Part shown: one piece after another, positions 44,947 through 53,475 of the stretch | Layout: every line of letters starts with the position of its first letter | Position numbering within the stretch: position 1 is the first letter of the stretch | DNA from: Acidobacteriaceae bacterium | GTDB lineage: Bacteria > Acidobacteriota > Terriglobia > Terriglobales > Acidobacteriaceae | Length of the DNA stretch: 64,000 nucleotides | Assembly (NCBI GenBank): GCA_035944135.1 | Contig: DASZBM010000010.1 | Span: 558,001-622,000, forward strand | Direction: 5' to 3' | Notes under the pieces: generated by a model | The model's input: the letters and a program-made list of their open reading frames with translations, nothing else | Databases searched by the model: none | What the model was told of the DNA's origin: nothing | Program-made: the position numbers and the translations under genes

Positions 44947-46430
44947 GAAGCCATTCTCTCACCGGGCGAGCGATTGCCGTGGTTCTGGCGGCGGAACTGA
45001 TCTGCGCGCTGGCCTTTTCGGTCATCTCGCTATGGCACGAGGGGCGAAGCAGAGTTCATGCGTTCGATGTGATGCTGCAGGGGAGATCGGACTCGCTGTT
45101 GGGCGCGATACAGGATGCGGAAGATCCGGGCGATAACGTAGCGATTGATCCCACCGAACTGAGAGTGCCAGGGGACGACATCTATGCGGTCTACAACGCG
45201 GGTGGACGGCTCGTAGGCGCGTCTGCGAATGCGCCGGCTGTTCTGCTGCGCCGGCAGGGTGATGGCATTCGGACGGTGGACGTTGGGCGTCGTCATTATC
45301 GTGTACTGCAACGCGAGGCACTTCGGATTATCGATCGCGCGGAGACGCATGGAGTTGGTTTGCGGAGGCCGGTCACAATCATCTACGCGTCTCCGACTGA
45401 TCACCTTTGGCGCGAGGTGATTGAGGCCGCGGGATTCTATATTGCGTTGAGCATTGTGCTGATCTGCCTGACGGCCTTGATTCTGATTGTGACGTTGCGG
45501 AAGCTGATTTCTCCGATCAAGGAACTCGCGAAGGAAGCGATCGATGTACAGGGTCCTTCCAAGGAATTCAGGCCTCCGCAATCGGCTCTGAAGGTGAAGG
45601 AGTTGAGGCCGCTGGCGGAAGCGCTCGCGCAGACGATTCAAAAACTGCAGCTTGCTCTGCACATGCAACATCGCTTCCTGAGCGATGCTGCGCATGAGCT
45701 GAAGACGGCAGTCGCTGTTGAGCGCTCGACGGTTCAACTGCTGGCTCTGCGTTCGCGGACTCCGGAAGAATATTCGGAAGGGCTGGTTCGAATTCTGGAG
45801 GACAACGAACGCCTGGAGCAGTTGGTCGGGCGCATGCTGACACTGGCGAGATTCGAAGAGCAGGGAGCGAGCGTTTCTGAAGGAGTCGATCTTGGCCGCA
45901 GCGTGCAGAAGACGGTCGACTCGCTGCAGCGCTGGATTGAGGCGCGGGGGATCGAGCTGTCAGTTGAGAGGGGCAAGAACGTCAGGGTGTCACTCTCGGA
46001 CGAGGCGGCAGAGATACTCGTTTCCAATCTGCTGATGAACGCGGTCCAACACAGCGCCAGCGGAACCCAAGTGTCGCTGGCAGTTCGTCTGGAGGGTGAA
46101 AAGTGTGCGGTGCTTCAGATAAGAGATGCGGGCGATGGAATCTCAGCCGGGAGCCTGCCGCATGTCTTCGATCGGTTCTATCGTGAAGATCGTTCGCGAT
46201 CCAGAGCGACCGGAGGTTCGGGTCTCGGATTGGCGATCTGCAAAAGCATCGTCGAAGGCGCCAATGGCTCGATTGAGATTGAGAGCGCAATCGGTCAAGG
46301 AACCACGGTGACGGCGAGGTTCGCGTTGCTTACAGAGAAACCGTATGCTCCGGCTCCGGCAGCGTTGCAAACTCCGGAGTGTGATGCCTGGTCAGCAGGA
46401 AGTAAACAACAGGCGTCACCACAAGGCTGA
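44943..46430 (+). CDS. Membrane sensor histidine kinase
   Basis: Predicted 495-residue inner-membrane kinase. TM1 is at about residues 9-31, then a periplasmic loop of about 135 residues, TM2 at about 172-190, and a HAMP-like linker. The H-box FLSDAAHELKTAV puts the phosphorylated histidine at 251. The ATPase domain has an N-box (NLLMNAVQHS), G1 (IRDAGDGIS), an F-box near FDRFYRED and G2 (GGSGLGLAICKSI). The start GTG overlaps the regulator stop. Its last 101 nt overlap convergently with the RND pump gene, encoding a Pro/Ala-rich tail that is probably dispensable. Likely cue: stress relieved by the efflux pump. Confidence 0.92.
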   Translation: MRSHSLTGRAIAVVLAAELICALAFSVISLWHEGRSRVHAFDVMLQGRSDSLLGAIQDAEDPGDNVAIDPTELRVPGDDIYAVYNAGGRLVGASANAPAVLLRRQGDGIRTVDVGRRHYRVLQREALRIIDRAETHGVGLRRPVTIIYASPTDHLWREVIEAAGFYIALSIVLICLTALILIVTLRKLISPIKELAKEAIDVQGPSKEFRPPQSALKVKELRPLAEALAQTIQKLQLALHMQHRFLSDAAHELKTAVAVERSTVQLLALRSRTPEEYSEGLVRILEDNERLEQLVGRMLTLARFEEQGASVSEGVDLGRSVQKTVDSLQRWIEARGIELSVERGKNVRVSLSDEAAEILVSNLLMNAVQHSASGTQVSLAVRLEGEKCAVLQIRDAGDGISAGSLPHVFDRFYREDRSRSRATGGSGLGLAICKSIVEGANGSIEIESAIGQGTTVTARFALLTEKPYAPAPAALQTPECDAWSAGSKQQASPQG

Positions 46431-49400
46431 GCAACATTGAAATCGCGAGTCCGCCGATGACCGCGATCGCCAGCGGCTGCAACATCTGTGAGCCCGCGCC
46501 CAATGCGAGTGCGAGCGGCAGCATGCCTGAGACGGCTGCTAAAGCGGTCATCAGGATTGGACGCAGACGTCGCTGCGCTGCCATCACCATTGCTTCGCGG
46601 GCGTTCATGCCTTCGGCGCGATAGCGCTCATCGGCATCAAGAAGAAGGATTCCATTCTTCGCAACGATGCCGATGACCATAATCAAGCCCATGAAGCTGG
46701 CTACGTTGAAGGTGATTCCGGTGACGAGAAGAGCGCCGACTACACCGGCGATGGATAAGACTGATGATGTGAGGATCGCGGTTGGCGCAGCGAAGTTGCG
46801 GAATTCTGTCAGGAGAACGCCGAACACCAGCACGAGCGCCATCAAGAGGACGCGCGCGAGTTCTCCGAACGACTTTTGCTGCTCCTGGTATGTTCCGCCG
46901 TACTCGACGCGCACGTTGGCGGGCAGGTGCATTGCCTGAACGCGCTGCTGAACCTTCTTCACGGCGGTTCCCAGATCAGTTCCTTCCAGGTTGCCGGTGA
47001 CGACGGCCACTCTCTGCAGATTTTCGCGACGGATTTCATTTTGTGGCGGAAGCTGGGTGATCGTCGCCATGGAGCCGAGCGAAGCGGTGTGTCCGGAGCT
47101 TGAATTGAAGACGGTGTCGCGCATGGTCTCGAGCGACTGACGCGTTTCATCTCCCAGGCGGACGCGAACTCCATATGGTCTGCCATTGCTGATGACGGGG
47201 GTGGAGACTTCCACGCCGTCGAGAATTGCCGTCGCATCTTCAGCGACTTCCTGCGGCGTGAATCCCATTCTTGCGGCGAGTTGTGAGTCGACTTCGAAGT
47301 TTGTGGCGGGTCCGCTGACGGTGTTGTCGATTCCGTTCTCAACATCGACGACCCCGTTTACTTTCTTGATTTCATCCGCGACACGAGGAGCGATTTCATT
47401 GAGCAGCGCGGCGTCAGGCGTGAACAGCTTGATTTGAATCGGCTCGGGTGCGTTGGAGAGATCGTTGATGTTGTCCTGCAATATCTGTGTGAGCTCGATG
47501 TCCAATTGCGGTTCGGACTGCTTGACCTGCTTGCGGACGTCGGCCATGATTTCATCGATTCCGCGGCTGCGGTGTTGCTTCAGCTTGACGGTGATGTCGC
47601 CCGTGTTGGTTTCAGTGACGGCTGCAAGTCCCATCTGCAGTCCTGTCCTGCGGCTGGTGCTTTCTACCTCGGGTGTGTTGTGAAGAATGGCTTCAACGTG
47701 GTCAAGCACTGCGCCGGTTGAGGCGAGAGAGCTGCCAGCAGGCATTACATAATCGAGGATGAATCCTCCCTCATCCATTTCCGGCAGAAGATCAGTGCCG
47801 AGCCCTTTATAGGCGAAGAATGTGCCAACGAGCAGCAGCAGACAGAGAGCTCCAAGCCAGATGGGACGGCTTAGCGACCAATCGAGTGCGCTGTGATGCC
47901 ACTGCATGACGCGGCCGAGGACACGGCCATGTGCGTGTTCGTCCTTTTCGGCGATGTGCGGGCTGCCGGCGGGATGTGCATGCTGCTCTGGTGTGGATGC
48001 CTTGACTCGCAGGAGAGAGAGCGCAAGGCCCGGTGTCCATGTGACCGCCAAGAGAAGAGAGGTGAGCAGAGAGACGGTCATCGTGACAGCGAGCGCTCGA
48101 AAGAAGCTGCCGGTCACGCCTGTTACAACAATCAGCGGAAGGAAAACGACGACGGGCGTGATCGTGGACCCGATGAGAGGGCGGGAGATTTCGCGGAGTG
48201 CCTTTCGTACAGCTTCGACGCGCCCTTCACCGCTTTCTCTGTGGAGCGCGATGTTTTCGACGACGACGATGGCGTCGTCGATTACGAGCCCGATAGCGGC
48301 AGCCAGGCCGCCCAGGGTCATCAAGTTGAAACTTTGACCCATGAGCCAAAGCGCCAACACTGTTACGGCTACGGTGACCGGGATCACGAGGCCTGCAATC
48401 AGAGAGGATCGCCAGTCTCGCAGAAATAGATAGAGGATGACGCAGGCGAGGAGCAGACCGATCAGGATTGCGTCGCGGACGCTTTTGATGCTCTCGCGTA
48501 CAAGTTGCGATTGATCGTAGTAGGGCTCAAGTTTGGTGCCCGCCGGAAGCTTCGTGCGAAGCTGTGTAACTTCAGCCGCGACGCCGTCCGCAACTGCAAC
48601 GGTATTGCTCGATGGCTGACGTGTGATGTTAAGGAGAACGGCCGGCTTGCCGTTCGCCGACACGAAGGTGTAAGCCGGAACGGGAGCTTGAATCACGTCG
48701 GCAACGTCACTGACGCGGACGGGCGCTCCTGTGTTGGTGCTCTTGACGGTGAGATGTTTCAGGTCATCGATGTCATGGGCCTGAGCGCCGACGAGCGCGA
48801 GTACGAGCTGGTGATTCTCCTCATACAGGCCAGGCGAATCGATGATGTTGGCTGTGCCGATGGCGTTCGCTAGGTCGAGGATTGTGACGCCGGCGGCCTG
48901 CAACTTCGCCATGTTGGGAACGACGTGGAACTCTGGAACTTTGCCGCCTTGTATGGTGACGGTGCTCACGCCGCTCACGCGGTTTAGCGGAGGCTGCAGC
49001 GTGTAGGTTGCCAACTCCCAGAGCTGAGTTTGCGAGAGCGTGTCCGAGGTGAGGCTGTAGCCGAGGATCGGAAAGGTTGCGAATGTGAGCCGGTTGGTTG
49101 TGATCTTGGCTGTTGCTGGCAGCGATTGCTGTACGCGGCTGATAGCTGCGTTTACAAGCTGCAGGGTCTGATACATGTCGGAAGACCAGTCGAAGAAGAG
49201 GCTGACTTCCGCCGATCCTCGACTGGTTGTGGAGCGGACTGTTTGGAGACCGGGCACGCTGTTGACCGCGTCTTCAATCGGCTTAGTGATGGTGACCTGC
49301 ATTTGCTCGACGGGCATGACACCGTTGTCGACGCCGATCACGACTCGGGGGAAGTTGGTTTCCGGAAATACGGCGATGGGCGTTTTGAAAAACCCATAGA

Positions 49401-49518
49401 TTCCGGCAGTCGTAAGGGCGAGCGCAACAAAGAAGATCGTGCGGTGCCAACGTACAAGCCAGAATGTGCTGCCGGATGTCTCCGCAGCGCTCACCTGATC
49501 CTGGTTAGCGGAGGCCAT
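46330..49518 (-). CDS. RND efflux permease (HAE/AcrB-like)
   Basis: Predicted 1,062-residue inner-membrane proton-driven pump. Twelve TM segments are expected: TM1 near 25-42, a cluster at about 345-540 and one at about 880-1040. FPETNFPRVVIGVDNGVMPVEQMQ near 52-75 is the family porter-domain start. GLVIDDAIVVVENIALHRE near 411-429 supplies the proton-relay Asp pair in TM4. IVAKNGILLLDADERYR near 970-986 is the late motif typical of this branch. It lacks obvious heavy-metal (CusA) methionine clusters, so organic toxic compounds are more likely than metals. TGATG overlap with the adaptor gene, and its 3' end overlaps the kinase gene on the other strand. Confidence 0.9.
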   Translation of the reverse strand: MASANQDQVSAAETSGSTFWLVRWHRTIFFVALALTTAGIYGFFKTPIAVFPETNFPRVVIGVDNGVMPVEQMQVTITKPIEDAVNSVPGLQTVRSTTSRGSAEVSLFFDWSSDMYQTLQLVNAAISRVQQSLPATAKITTNRLTFATFPILGYSLTSDTLSQTQLWELATYTLQPPLNRVSGVSTVTIQGGKVPEFHVVPNMAKLQAAGVTILDLANAIGTANIIDSPGLYEENHQLVLALVGAQAHDIDDLKHLTVKSTNTGAPVRVSDVADVIQAPVPAYTFVSANGKPAVLLNITRQPSSNTVAVADGVAAEVTQLRTKLPAGTKLEPYYDQSQLVRESIKSVRDAILIGLLLACVILYLFLRDWRSSLIAGLVIPVTVAVTVLALWLMGQSFNLMTLGGLAAAIGLVIDDAIVVVENIALHRESGEGRVEAVRKALREISRPLIGSTITPVVVFLPLIVVTGVTGSFFRALAVTMTVSLLTSLLLAVTWTPGLALSLLRVKASTPEQHAHPAGSPHIAEKDEHAHGRVLGRVMQWHHSALDWSLSRPIWLGALCLLLLVGTFFAYKGLGTDLLPEMDEGGFILDYVMPAGSSLASTGAVLDHVEAILHNTPEVESTSRRTGLQMGLAAVTETNTGDITVKLKQHRSRGIDEIMADVRKQVKQSEPQLDIELTQILQDNINDLSNAPEPIQIKLFTPDAALLNEIAPRVADEIKKVNGVVDVENGIDNTVSGPATNFEVDSQLAARMGFTPQEVAEDATAILDGVEVSTPVISNGRPYGVRVRLGDETRQSLETMRDTVFNSSSGHTASLGSMATITQLPPQNEIRRENLQRVAVVTGNLEGTDLGTAVKKVQQRVQAMHLPANVRVEYGGTYQEQQKSFGELARVLLMALVLVFGVLLTEFRNFAAPTAILTSSVLSIAGVVGALLVTGITFNVASFMGLIMVIGIVAKNGILLLDADERYRAEGMNAREAMVMAAQRRLRPILMTALAAVSGMLPLALALGAGSQMLQPLAIAVIGGLAISMLLSLVVTPVVYFLLTRHHTPEFATLPEPEHTVSL

Positions 49519-50825
49519 CAGTCCTTCGCTCCCTTGTCATCTGAAGCGGAACCCTTATCGTCGTCCTTGTCTCCGCCGATTTTCACCTTGGATCCCTCGT
49601 CCAAGCCGTAGCCACCTTCTGTGATTACGAGATCAGCGGGCGAGACTCCGTCAAGAATCTGGACTTTGTCGGGCGTACGCAGCCCAATCTTGACGGAGCG
49701 TTTCTTTGCTGTCTGGTCCGAGCCTACGACGAGTACATTCGTTCCTCCATCATCGGAGGGAAGAATCGAGGATGCCGGCAACTGGACGGCGTTCGGTATC
49801 GTTATCCCTTGCAGGACGGCGTGGACCGGTGTGCCGACTTTGTATCGTCCGTCCGGATTCGGGAGTTTCAACCAGACTTCGACAGTGGTCGAGCCAGGAT
49901 CGAGTGCCGGGCTGATCAGGGAGACAGTACCGGACTGCGGGTCGTCGATGCCGGGGACGTACACCTGAGCTGAGCCGCCCAGCTTCAACTTCTGAGCCGA
50001 CGCCTGCGCAATGTGAAGCTTGGCGACGAGGGAGCTGGTGTCCATGATTGTGATTACCGGCGTTCCGGCGGCCGCTGTTTCACCAGGAAAGAGCGGACGA
50101 TCCGTGACGACTCCGTTGATCGGGCTGCGCAGATTGGCATAGTCAACCTGGGCTTCGGCGTTGATCAATCGACCTTGAGCGGAAGTGAGCTGACCTCTCG
50201 ACGCTTCTTCATCTGTTTTGCGGGTCGTGCCCTGCACGCTCTGCAGATGCTTCACTGCAGAGTCGTATGTGGCTTGGGCCTGCACCTGCGCGGCGATCGC
50301 GGTGTCCACATCTCGTCCTGCTATCGCGCCTTGCTGCAACAATTTCCTGCGCTCGTCTGCCGTTCGAGTCGCAACCTCGAGATTCGCCTTCGCCTGATCA
50401 ACGTCCAACTGAGCTTTCTGAACTTCTTCAGGAATTGTGGCTCGCGTGGCAGTGGTGTAGGCCGCCTGCGCTGAGGTCACTGCGCCCTTCGAATCAAGAG
50501 CACTACCTTGCAGATCGCGGTCTTCAAGCGAAACGACAAGTTGTCCTTTTTTTACGTGCGCGCCGCGTTGTACATATTCAGCTCGGATTGGAGCGCTGAT
50601 CCGTGGTGCAATGGCGGCCTGGGCGAGAGGAGCGAGGATTGCGTCTGCCGTGATCTGCTCCGATATTGGTCCAACGGATGGGTGCTCCGCCTGAACGGCA
50701 ACGGCTTCGTCAGAATCTTCGTCCGCAGTTGTCGCTTTCTTGCAGCCCGCGAGGATTCCGGGCAGTACCGCCAAGGTGATAGCGGCGACTCTCCATCGAA
50801 TCGAGTTGCAATTTCTCCGTGGCAT
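49518..50825 (-). CDS. RND periplasmic adaptor lipoprotein
   Basis: Predicted 435-residue membrane-fusion protein linking the pump to the outer-membrane channel. A lipoprotein signal ends in the lipobox LAGC near 25-28. A barrel-sandwich/lipoyl half-motif (PRISAPIRAEYVQRGAHVKKGQLVVSLEDRDL) is near 73-104. A helical hairpin at about 110-215 is followed by the second lipoyl half (ANLRSPINGVVTDRPLFPGETAAAGTP near 232-258) and a beta-barrel domain. The C-terminus has an unusual charged Asp/Lys tail (DKDDDKGSASDDKGAKD). TGATG overlap with the pump gene, and 5 bp after the TolC-type gene. Confidence 0.9.
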   Translation of the reverse strand: MPRRNCNSIRWRVAAITLAVLPGILAGCKKATTADEDSDEAVAVQAEHPSVGPISEQITADAILAPLAQAAIAPRISAPIRAEYVQRGAHVKKGQLVVSLEDRDLQGSALDSKGAVTSAQAAYTTATRATIPEEVQKAQLDVDQAKANLEVATRTADERRKLLQQGAIAGRDVDTAIAAQVQAQATYDSAVKHLQSVQGTTRKTDEEASRGQLTSAQGRLINAEAQVDYANLRSPINGVVTDRPLFPGETAAAGTPVITIMDTSSLVAKLHIAQASAQKLKLGGSAQVYVPGIDDPQSGTVSLISPALDPGSTTVEVWLKLPNPDGRYKVGTPVHAVLQGITIPNAVQLPASSILPSDDGGTNVLVVGSDQTAKKRSVKIGLRTPDKVQILDGVSPADLVITEGGYGLDEGSKVKIGGDKDDDKGSASDDKGAKD

Positions 50826-50830
50826 CCGTG

Positions 50831-52222
50831 CTAGAGCCTTCCTGTCAGGGTTTCGAGTTGCGCTAAAGCGGTCTCGTAGCGAACCAATCCGTCGGCCTGT
50901 GCATTTTCTGCCGATATCAACGTGTTCTGAGCATCTACAACGTCCAACACTGTTCCTTCGCCATTTACATAACGGAGATTTGTCAGCCGGAGGCTCTCGC
51001 GTGCGTCGGCGACGCTGATATCCAGAGAAGCCAATTGACGGCGAGCGACCTCGGCTTCGTCATAGAACTCGGCGAGGTCTGCAACGAGTTTTCGTTGCGC
51101 GTTCGTGAGCGTCGCCTTGGCGGCCTCGGATCTCAGCCTGGCTTCCTTGACCTTGCGTTCTGTTGTGAGCCAATCCCACACCGGAATATCGACCGTAGCG
51201 CCGGCCGAATAGCCAAGGTTGCGAGCTCCGTCGGGTCCGCGCTTCGCAAATTGTGGAGCGTCAATACCGTACGTATAGTTCAGCGTTAGATCCGGCAGAA
51301 GCCCGGCTCGCGCGGTAAGTGTCTGGGCCTCGCTCACCTGCAGCCCAGCCATGGCGCTTCGTATCTCTGGATTATTTGCCTTGGCTGCAGCGTCAATGGT
51401 GGGACGATCCGGAAGCATGGCCGGCGTGGCGGTCGGTTCGAGTGAATAGGGTGTCGACGGATCAGGAAACAGAAGAACGCCTAACTCCAGTCGAGCTTTC
51501 GCTGCCGCAAGTTTCGCATCATCGAGCTCTCGTTCGCGCTGTTCGGCGCTGAGCCGGGCTTTTATCACGTCAGCGTGCGCCGCTTCACGTGCGTTCTCAC
51601 GCTTTGTCGTGATGTCGAGAAAACTGTTGGCTTCGTCGAGCGCGGCTTGCGCAATGATGACCTTCTGATTGGCCGCCCCGCTAGTGTAGTAAAGACCGAC
51701 TACAGTTTGCACGAGTCCGCGGCGGGCGACCTCGAGCTCGGCTTCGGCTCGCGCGGCATTTGCGTCGGCCAACTTTACGGCTCCGATCTGCGCGAGGCCG
51801 ATCGTCTCCGTCGCTATGCCCTGACTGTAGTACTCATGGACTGCATTGTTGGCGATGAAGACGGGTAGTGATTCATTCAGGCCGCCCTGCGTTGTCACAG
51901 CCTGCGAGCCGTTCGACTGAGTGAAGAGATATTGATTGTGGTACGTGGCGGATGGCAGGAGAGCTGCTCGAGCATCTTTCCGCTCCAGCGCGGTTGCGCG
52001 CCCTTCTGCGGCTGCGGCCGCGAATGTCGGCTCGTTCGCTTCGGCCCTGCGGATCGCTTCGTCCAAAGTGATGGGAGCGTCCGGCTTGCTCGGCGTTACT
52101 TGTGCGGAGATGAGGCCAATGCTTCCGCAAAATAGCGCACAGAAGCAGATGCGGCAAAGAGGTCGCATGGAAGTTGAGTCTAAAGCCAGTTTGCTTAAGA
52201 AACGCTGAATACCAGCCGCCAA
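50831..52222 (-). CDS. TolC-family outer-membrane efflux channel
   Basis: Predicted 463-residue exported channel. Signal segment CRICFCALFCGSIGLISA near 22-39, then APITLDEAIRRAEANEP near 48-64, the usual start of the OEP fold. Two long helical repeats are visible: KDARAALLPSATYHNQYLF near 80-98, echoed by TARAGLLPDLTLNYTYGID near 303-321. LRYVNGEGTVLDVVDAQNTLISAE near 417-440 is the typical C-terminal helix motif. The start is a TTG at 52222 with AGGAG four nt upstream; an ATG at 52168 is possible and would begin at the signal peptide. First gene of the tripartite efflux operon. Confidence 0.9.
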   Translation of the reverse strand: MAAGIQRFLSKLALDSTSMRPLCRICFCALFCGSIGLISAQVTPSKPDAPITLDEAIRRAEANEPTFAAAAAEGRATALERKDARAALLPSATYHNQYLFTQSNGSQAVTTQGGLNESLPVFIANNAVHEYYSQGIATETIGLAQIGAVKLADANAARAEAELEVARRGLVQTVVGLYYTSGAANQKVIIAQAALDEANSFLDITTKRENAREAAHADVIKARLSAEQRERELDDAKLAAAKARLELGVLLFPDPSTPYSLEPTATPAMLPDRPTIDAAAKANNPEIRSAMAGLQVSEAQTLTARAGLLPDLTLNYTYGIDAPQFAKRGPDGARNLGYSAGATVDIPVWDWLTTERKVKEARLRSEAAKATLTNAQRKLVADLAEFYDEAEVARRQLASLDISVADARESLRLTNLRYVNGEGTVLDVVDAQNTLISAENAQADGLVRYETALAQLETLTGRL

Positions 52223-52295
52223 TGGTCTCCTCTGATTCAGGGATGAGCCCGTTTGCTCTTTGAGATGTATTGCTTCTACCGTGAGATGTGCGTGG

Positions 52296-52312
52296 CTTAA
52301 GGCAGGCTTAAT
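52296..52312. promoter_or_regulatory. PmrA/QseB-like response-regulator box
   Basis: Direct repeat CTTAAG-GCAGG-CTTAAT in the 167-bp region between the TolC-family gene and the divergent beta-propeller gene. It fits the YTTAAK-N5-YTTAAK box of PmrA/QseB-type OmpR-family regulators, with the usual 11-bp period. The nearby OmpR-type regulator is a natural candidate to bind it. Confidence 0.55.
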
Positions 52313-52389
52313 CTTTGGCGGTTAGCTTGGATAAGTCATCCGGTCGGACATTCGATCTGGTGCGGACACACCAAAAAGGAGAAGGAACC

Positions 52390-53406
52390 GTGCGAAAGTC
52401 TCGATCTTTGCTGATGCAGAGCTGCATGTTCCTGGCATTTGCTGTGCCGGCTGTATCGGCCCAGTCATGGCAGGTGCTCAGGACATTTCATGTTGGTGGC
52501 GAGGGAGGCTGGGACTACGTCACTGTCGATGCTCCCAATCACCGGCTGTTTGTGACGCGCACGACGCATACCCTGGCGATTGATGCGGACACGGGCAAGG
52601 TCCTGGGAGACGTGCCCGGGCAGAAGGGTTCGCATGGTGTTGCTCTCGTTCCGAAGCTTGGGCGCGGCTTCATTACAGATGGTGGCGGGAGCGGCGCGAT
52701 TGTGATTTTCGATCTGAAAACCTACGCCATTCTTGGCCAGATTCCAGCCATGCCTGATGCCGATGGAATCATTTATGACCCGAAGTCGGACCTGATGCTC
52801 GCGGTCTCTGGTGACGGAGGCGCACTGATGACGTTCAGGCCTGATATCGATCCAAAGAGCGGCAAGCTGGATGCGCCGATTGACCTTGGAGGGAAGCCGG
52901 AATTTCTAGCCGCCGACGGAATGGGCAAGGCGTATGTGAATCTGGAAGACAAGGGCCTGGTGGCCGTTGTCGATTTGAAGTCGCGTAAGGTTCTGGCACG
53001 TTGGCCTGTCGCGCCGGGCTCTCACCCGGTGGGTATGTCCATCGACACCAAGACGCATCGGCTGTTTGTCGGCTGCCGGAATCCGCAGAAGCTGATCGTA
53101 ATGAACACAACCAATGGAGCGGTAGAGGCTGCTCTTCCGATTGGAGCAGGAGTGGATGCGACGGGATTTTACAAGGGCGAAGCTTTTGCAAGCTGCCGCG
53201 ACGGATCTCTTACGGTGGCCGCTGAGAAGAGTGGCAAGTGGGATGTGGAGCAGGTCGTGAAGACGCCGGACGGAGCGCGAACGATGGGAATCGATATGGA
53301 AAATGACCGTATCTATCTTCCAACCGCCGAACTGGAGCCTGCAACCACAGGACGTCCTCGGCCGAAGCCTGGGACTTTCATGATTGTGGAAGTGGGCCGC
53401 AAGTAA
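52390..53406 (+). CDS. YncE-like seven-bladed beta-propeller protein, exported
   Basis: Predicted 338-residue exported protein. Signal peptide at residues 1-24 (MFLAFAVPAVSAQ). The rest is made of repeated propeller blades: GGWDYVTVDAPNHRLFVTRTTHTLAIDADTGKVLGDV near 37-73, a blade on AIVIFDLKTYAILGQIP, AVVDLKSRKVLARWPV and NTTNGAVEAALPIGAGV. These are the YVTN/NHL-like repeats of the YncE family. No catalytic residues are evident; such proteins often bind ligands or other proteins. The frame is open from 52315, but the GTG at 52390 has AGGAGAAGGA upstream and begins the signal peptide. It shares a promoter region, and possibly the box at 52296, with the efflux operon. Confidence 0.83.
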   Translation: MRKSRSLLMQSCMFLAFAVPAVSAQSWQVLRTFHVGGEGGWDYVTVDAPNHRLFVTRTTHTLAIDADTGKVLGDVPGQKGSHGVALVPKLGRGFITDGGGSGAIVIFDLKTYAILGQIPAMPDADGIIYDPKSDLMLAVSGDGGALMTFRPDIDPKSGKLDAPIDLGGKPEFLAADGMGKAYVNLEDKGLVAVVDLKSRKVLARWPVAPGSHPVGMSIDTKTHRLFVGCRNPQKLIVMNTTNGAVEAALPIGAGVDATGFYKGEAFASCRDGSLTVAAEKSGKWDVEQVVKTPDGARTMGIDMENDRIYLPTAELEPATTGRPRPKPGTFMIVEVGRK

Positions 53407-53414
53407 ACAATTGG

Positions 53415-53446
53415 AGGAGGAGGCGATCAGGAGATTGCCTCCTCCT
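53415..53446. terminator. Hairpin between convergent genes
   Basis: Ten-bp stem AGGAGGAGGC / GCCTCCTCCT with a 12-nt loop, between the stops of the convergent beta-propeller and phosphatase genes. There is no good U-tract on either side, so it may act as a weak bidirectional terminator or as an RNA-stabilising hairpin. Confidence 0.45.
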
Positions 53447-53475
53447 TGGTGCCATCCGCCCGAAGAGCGCCGCGT

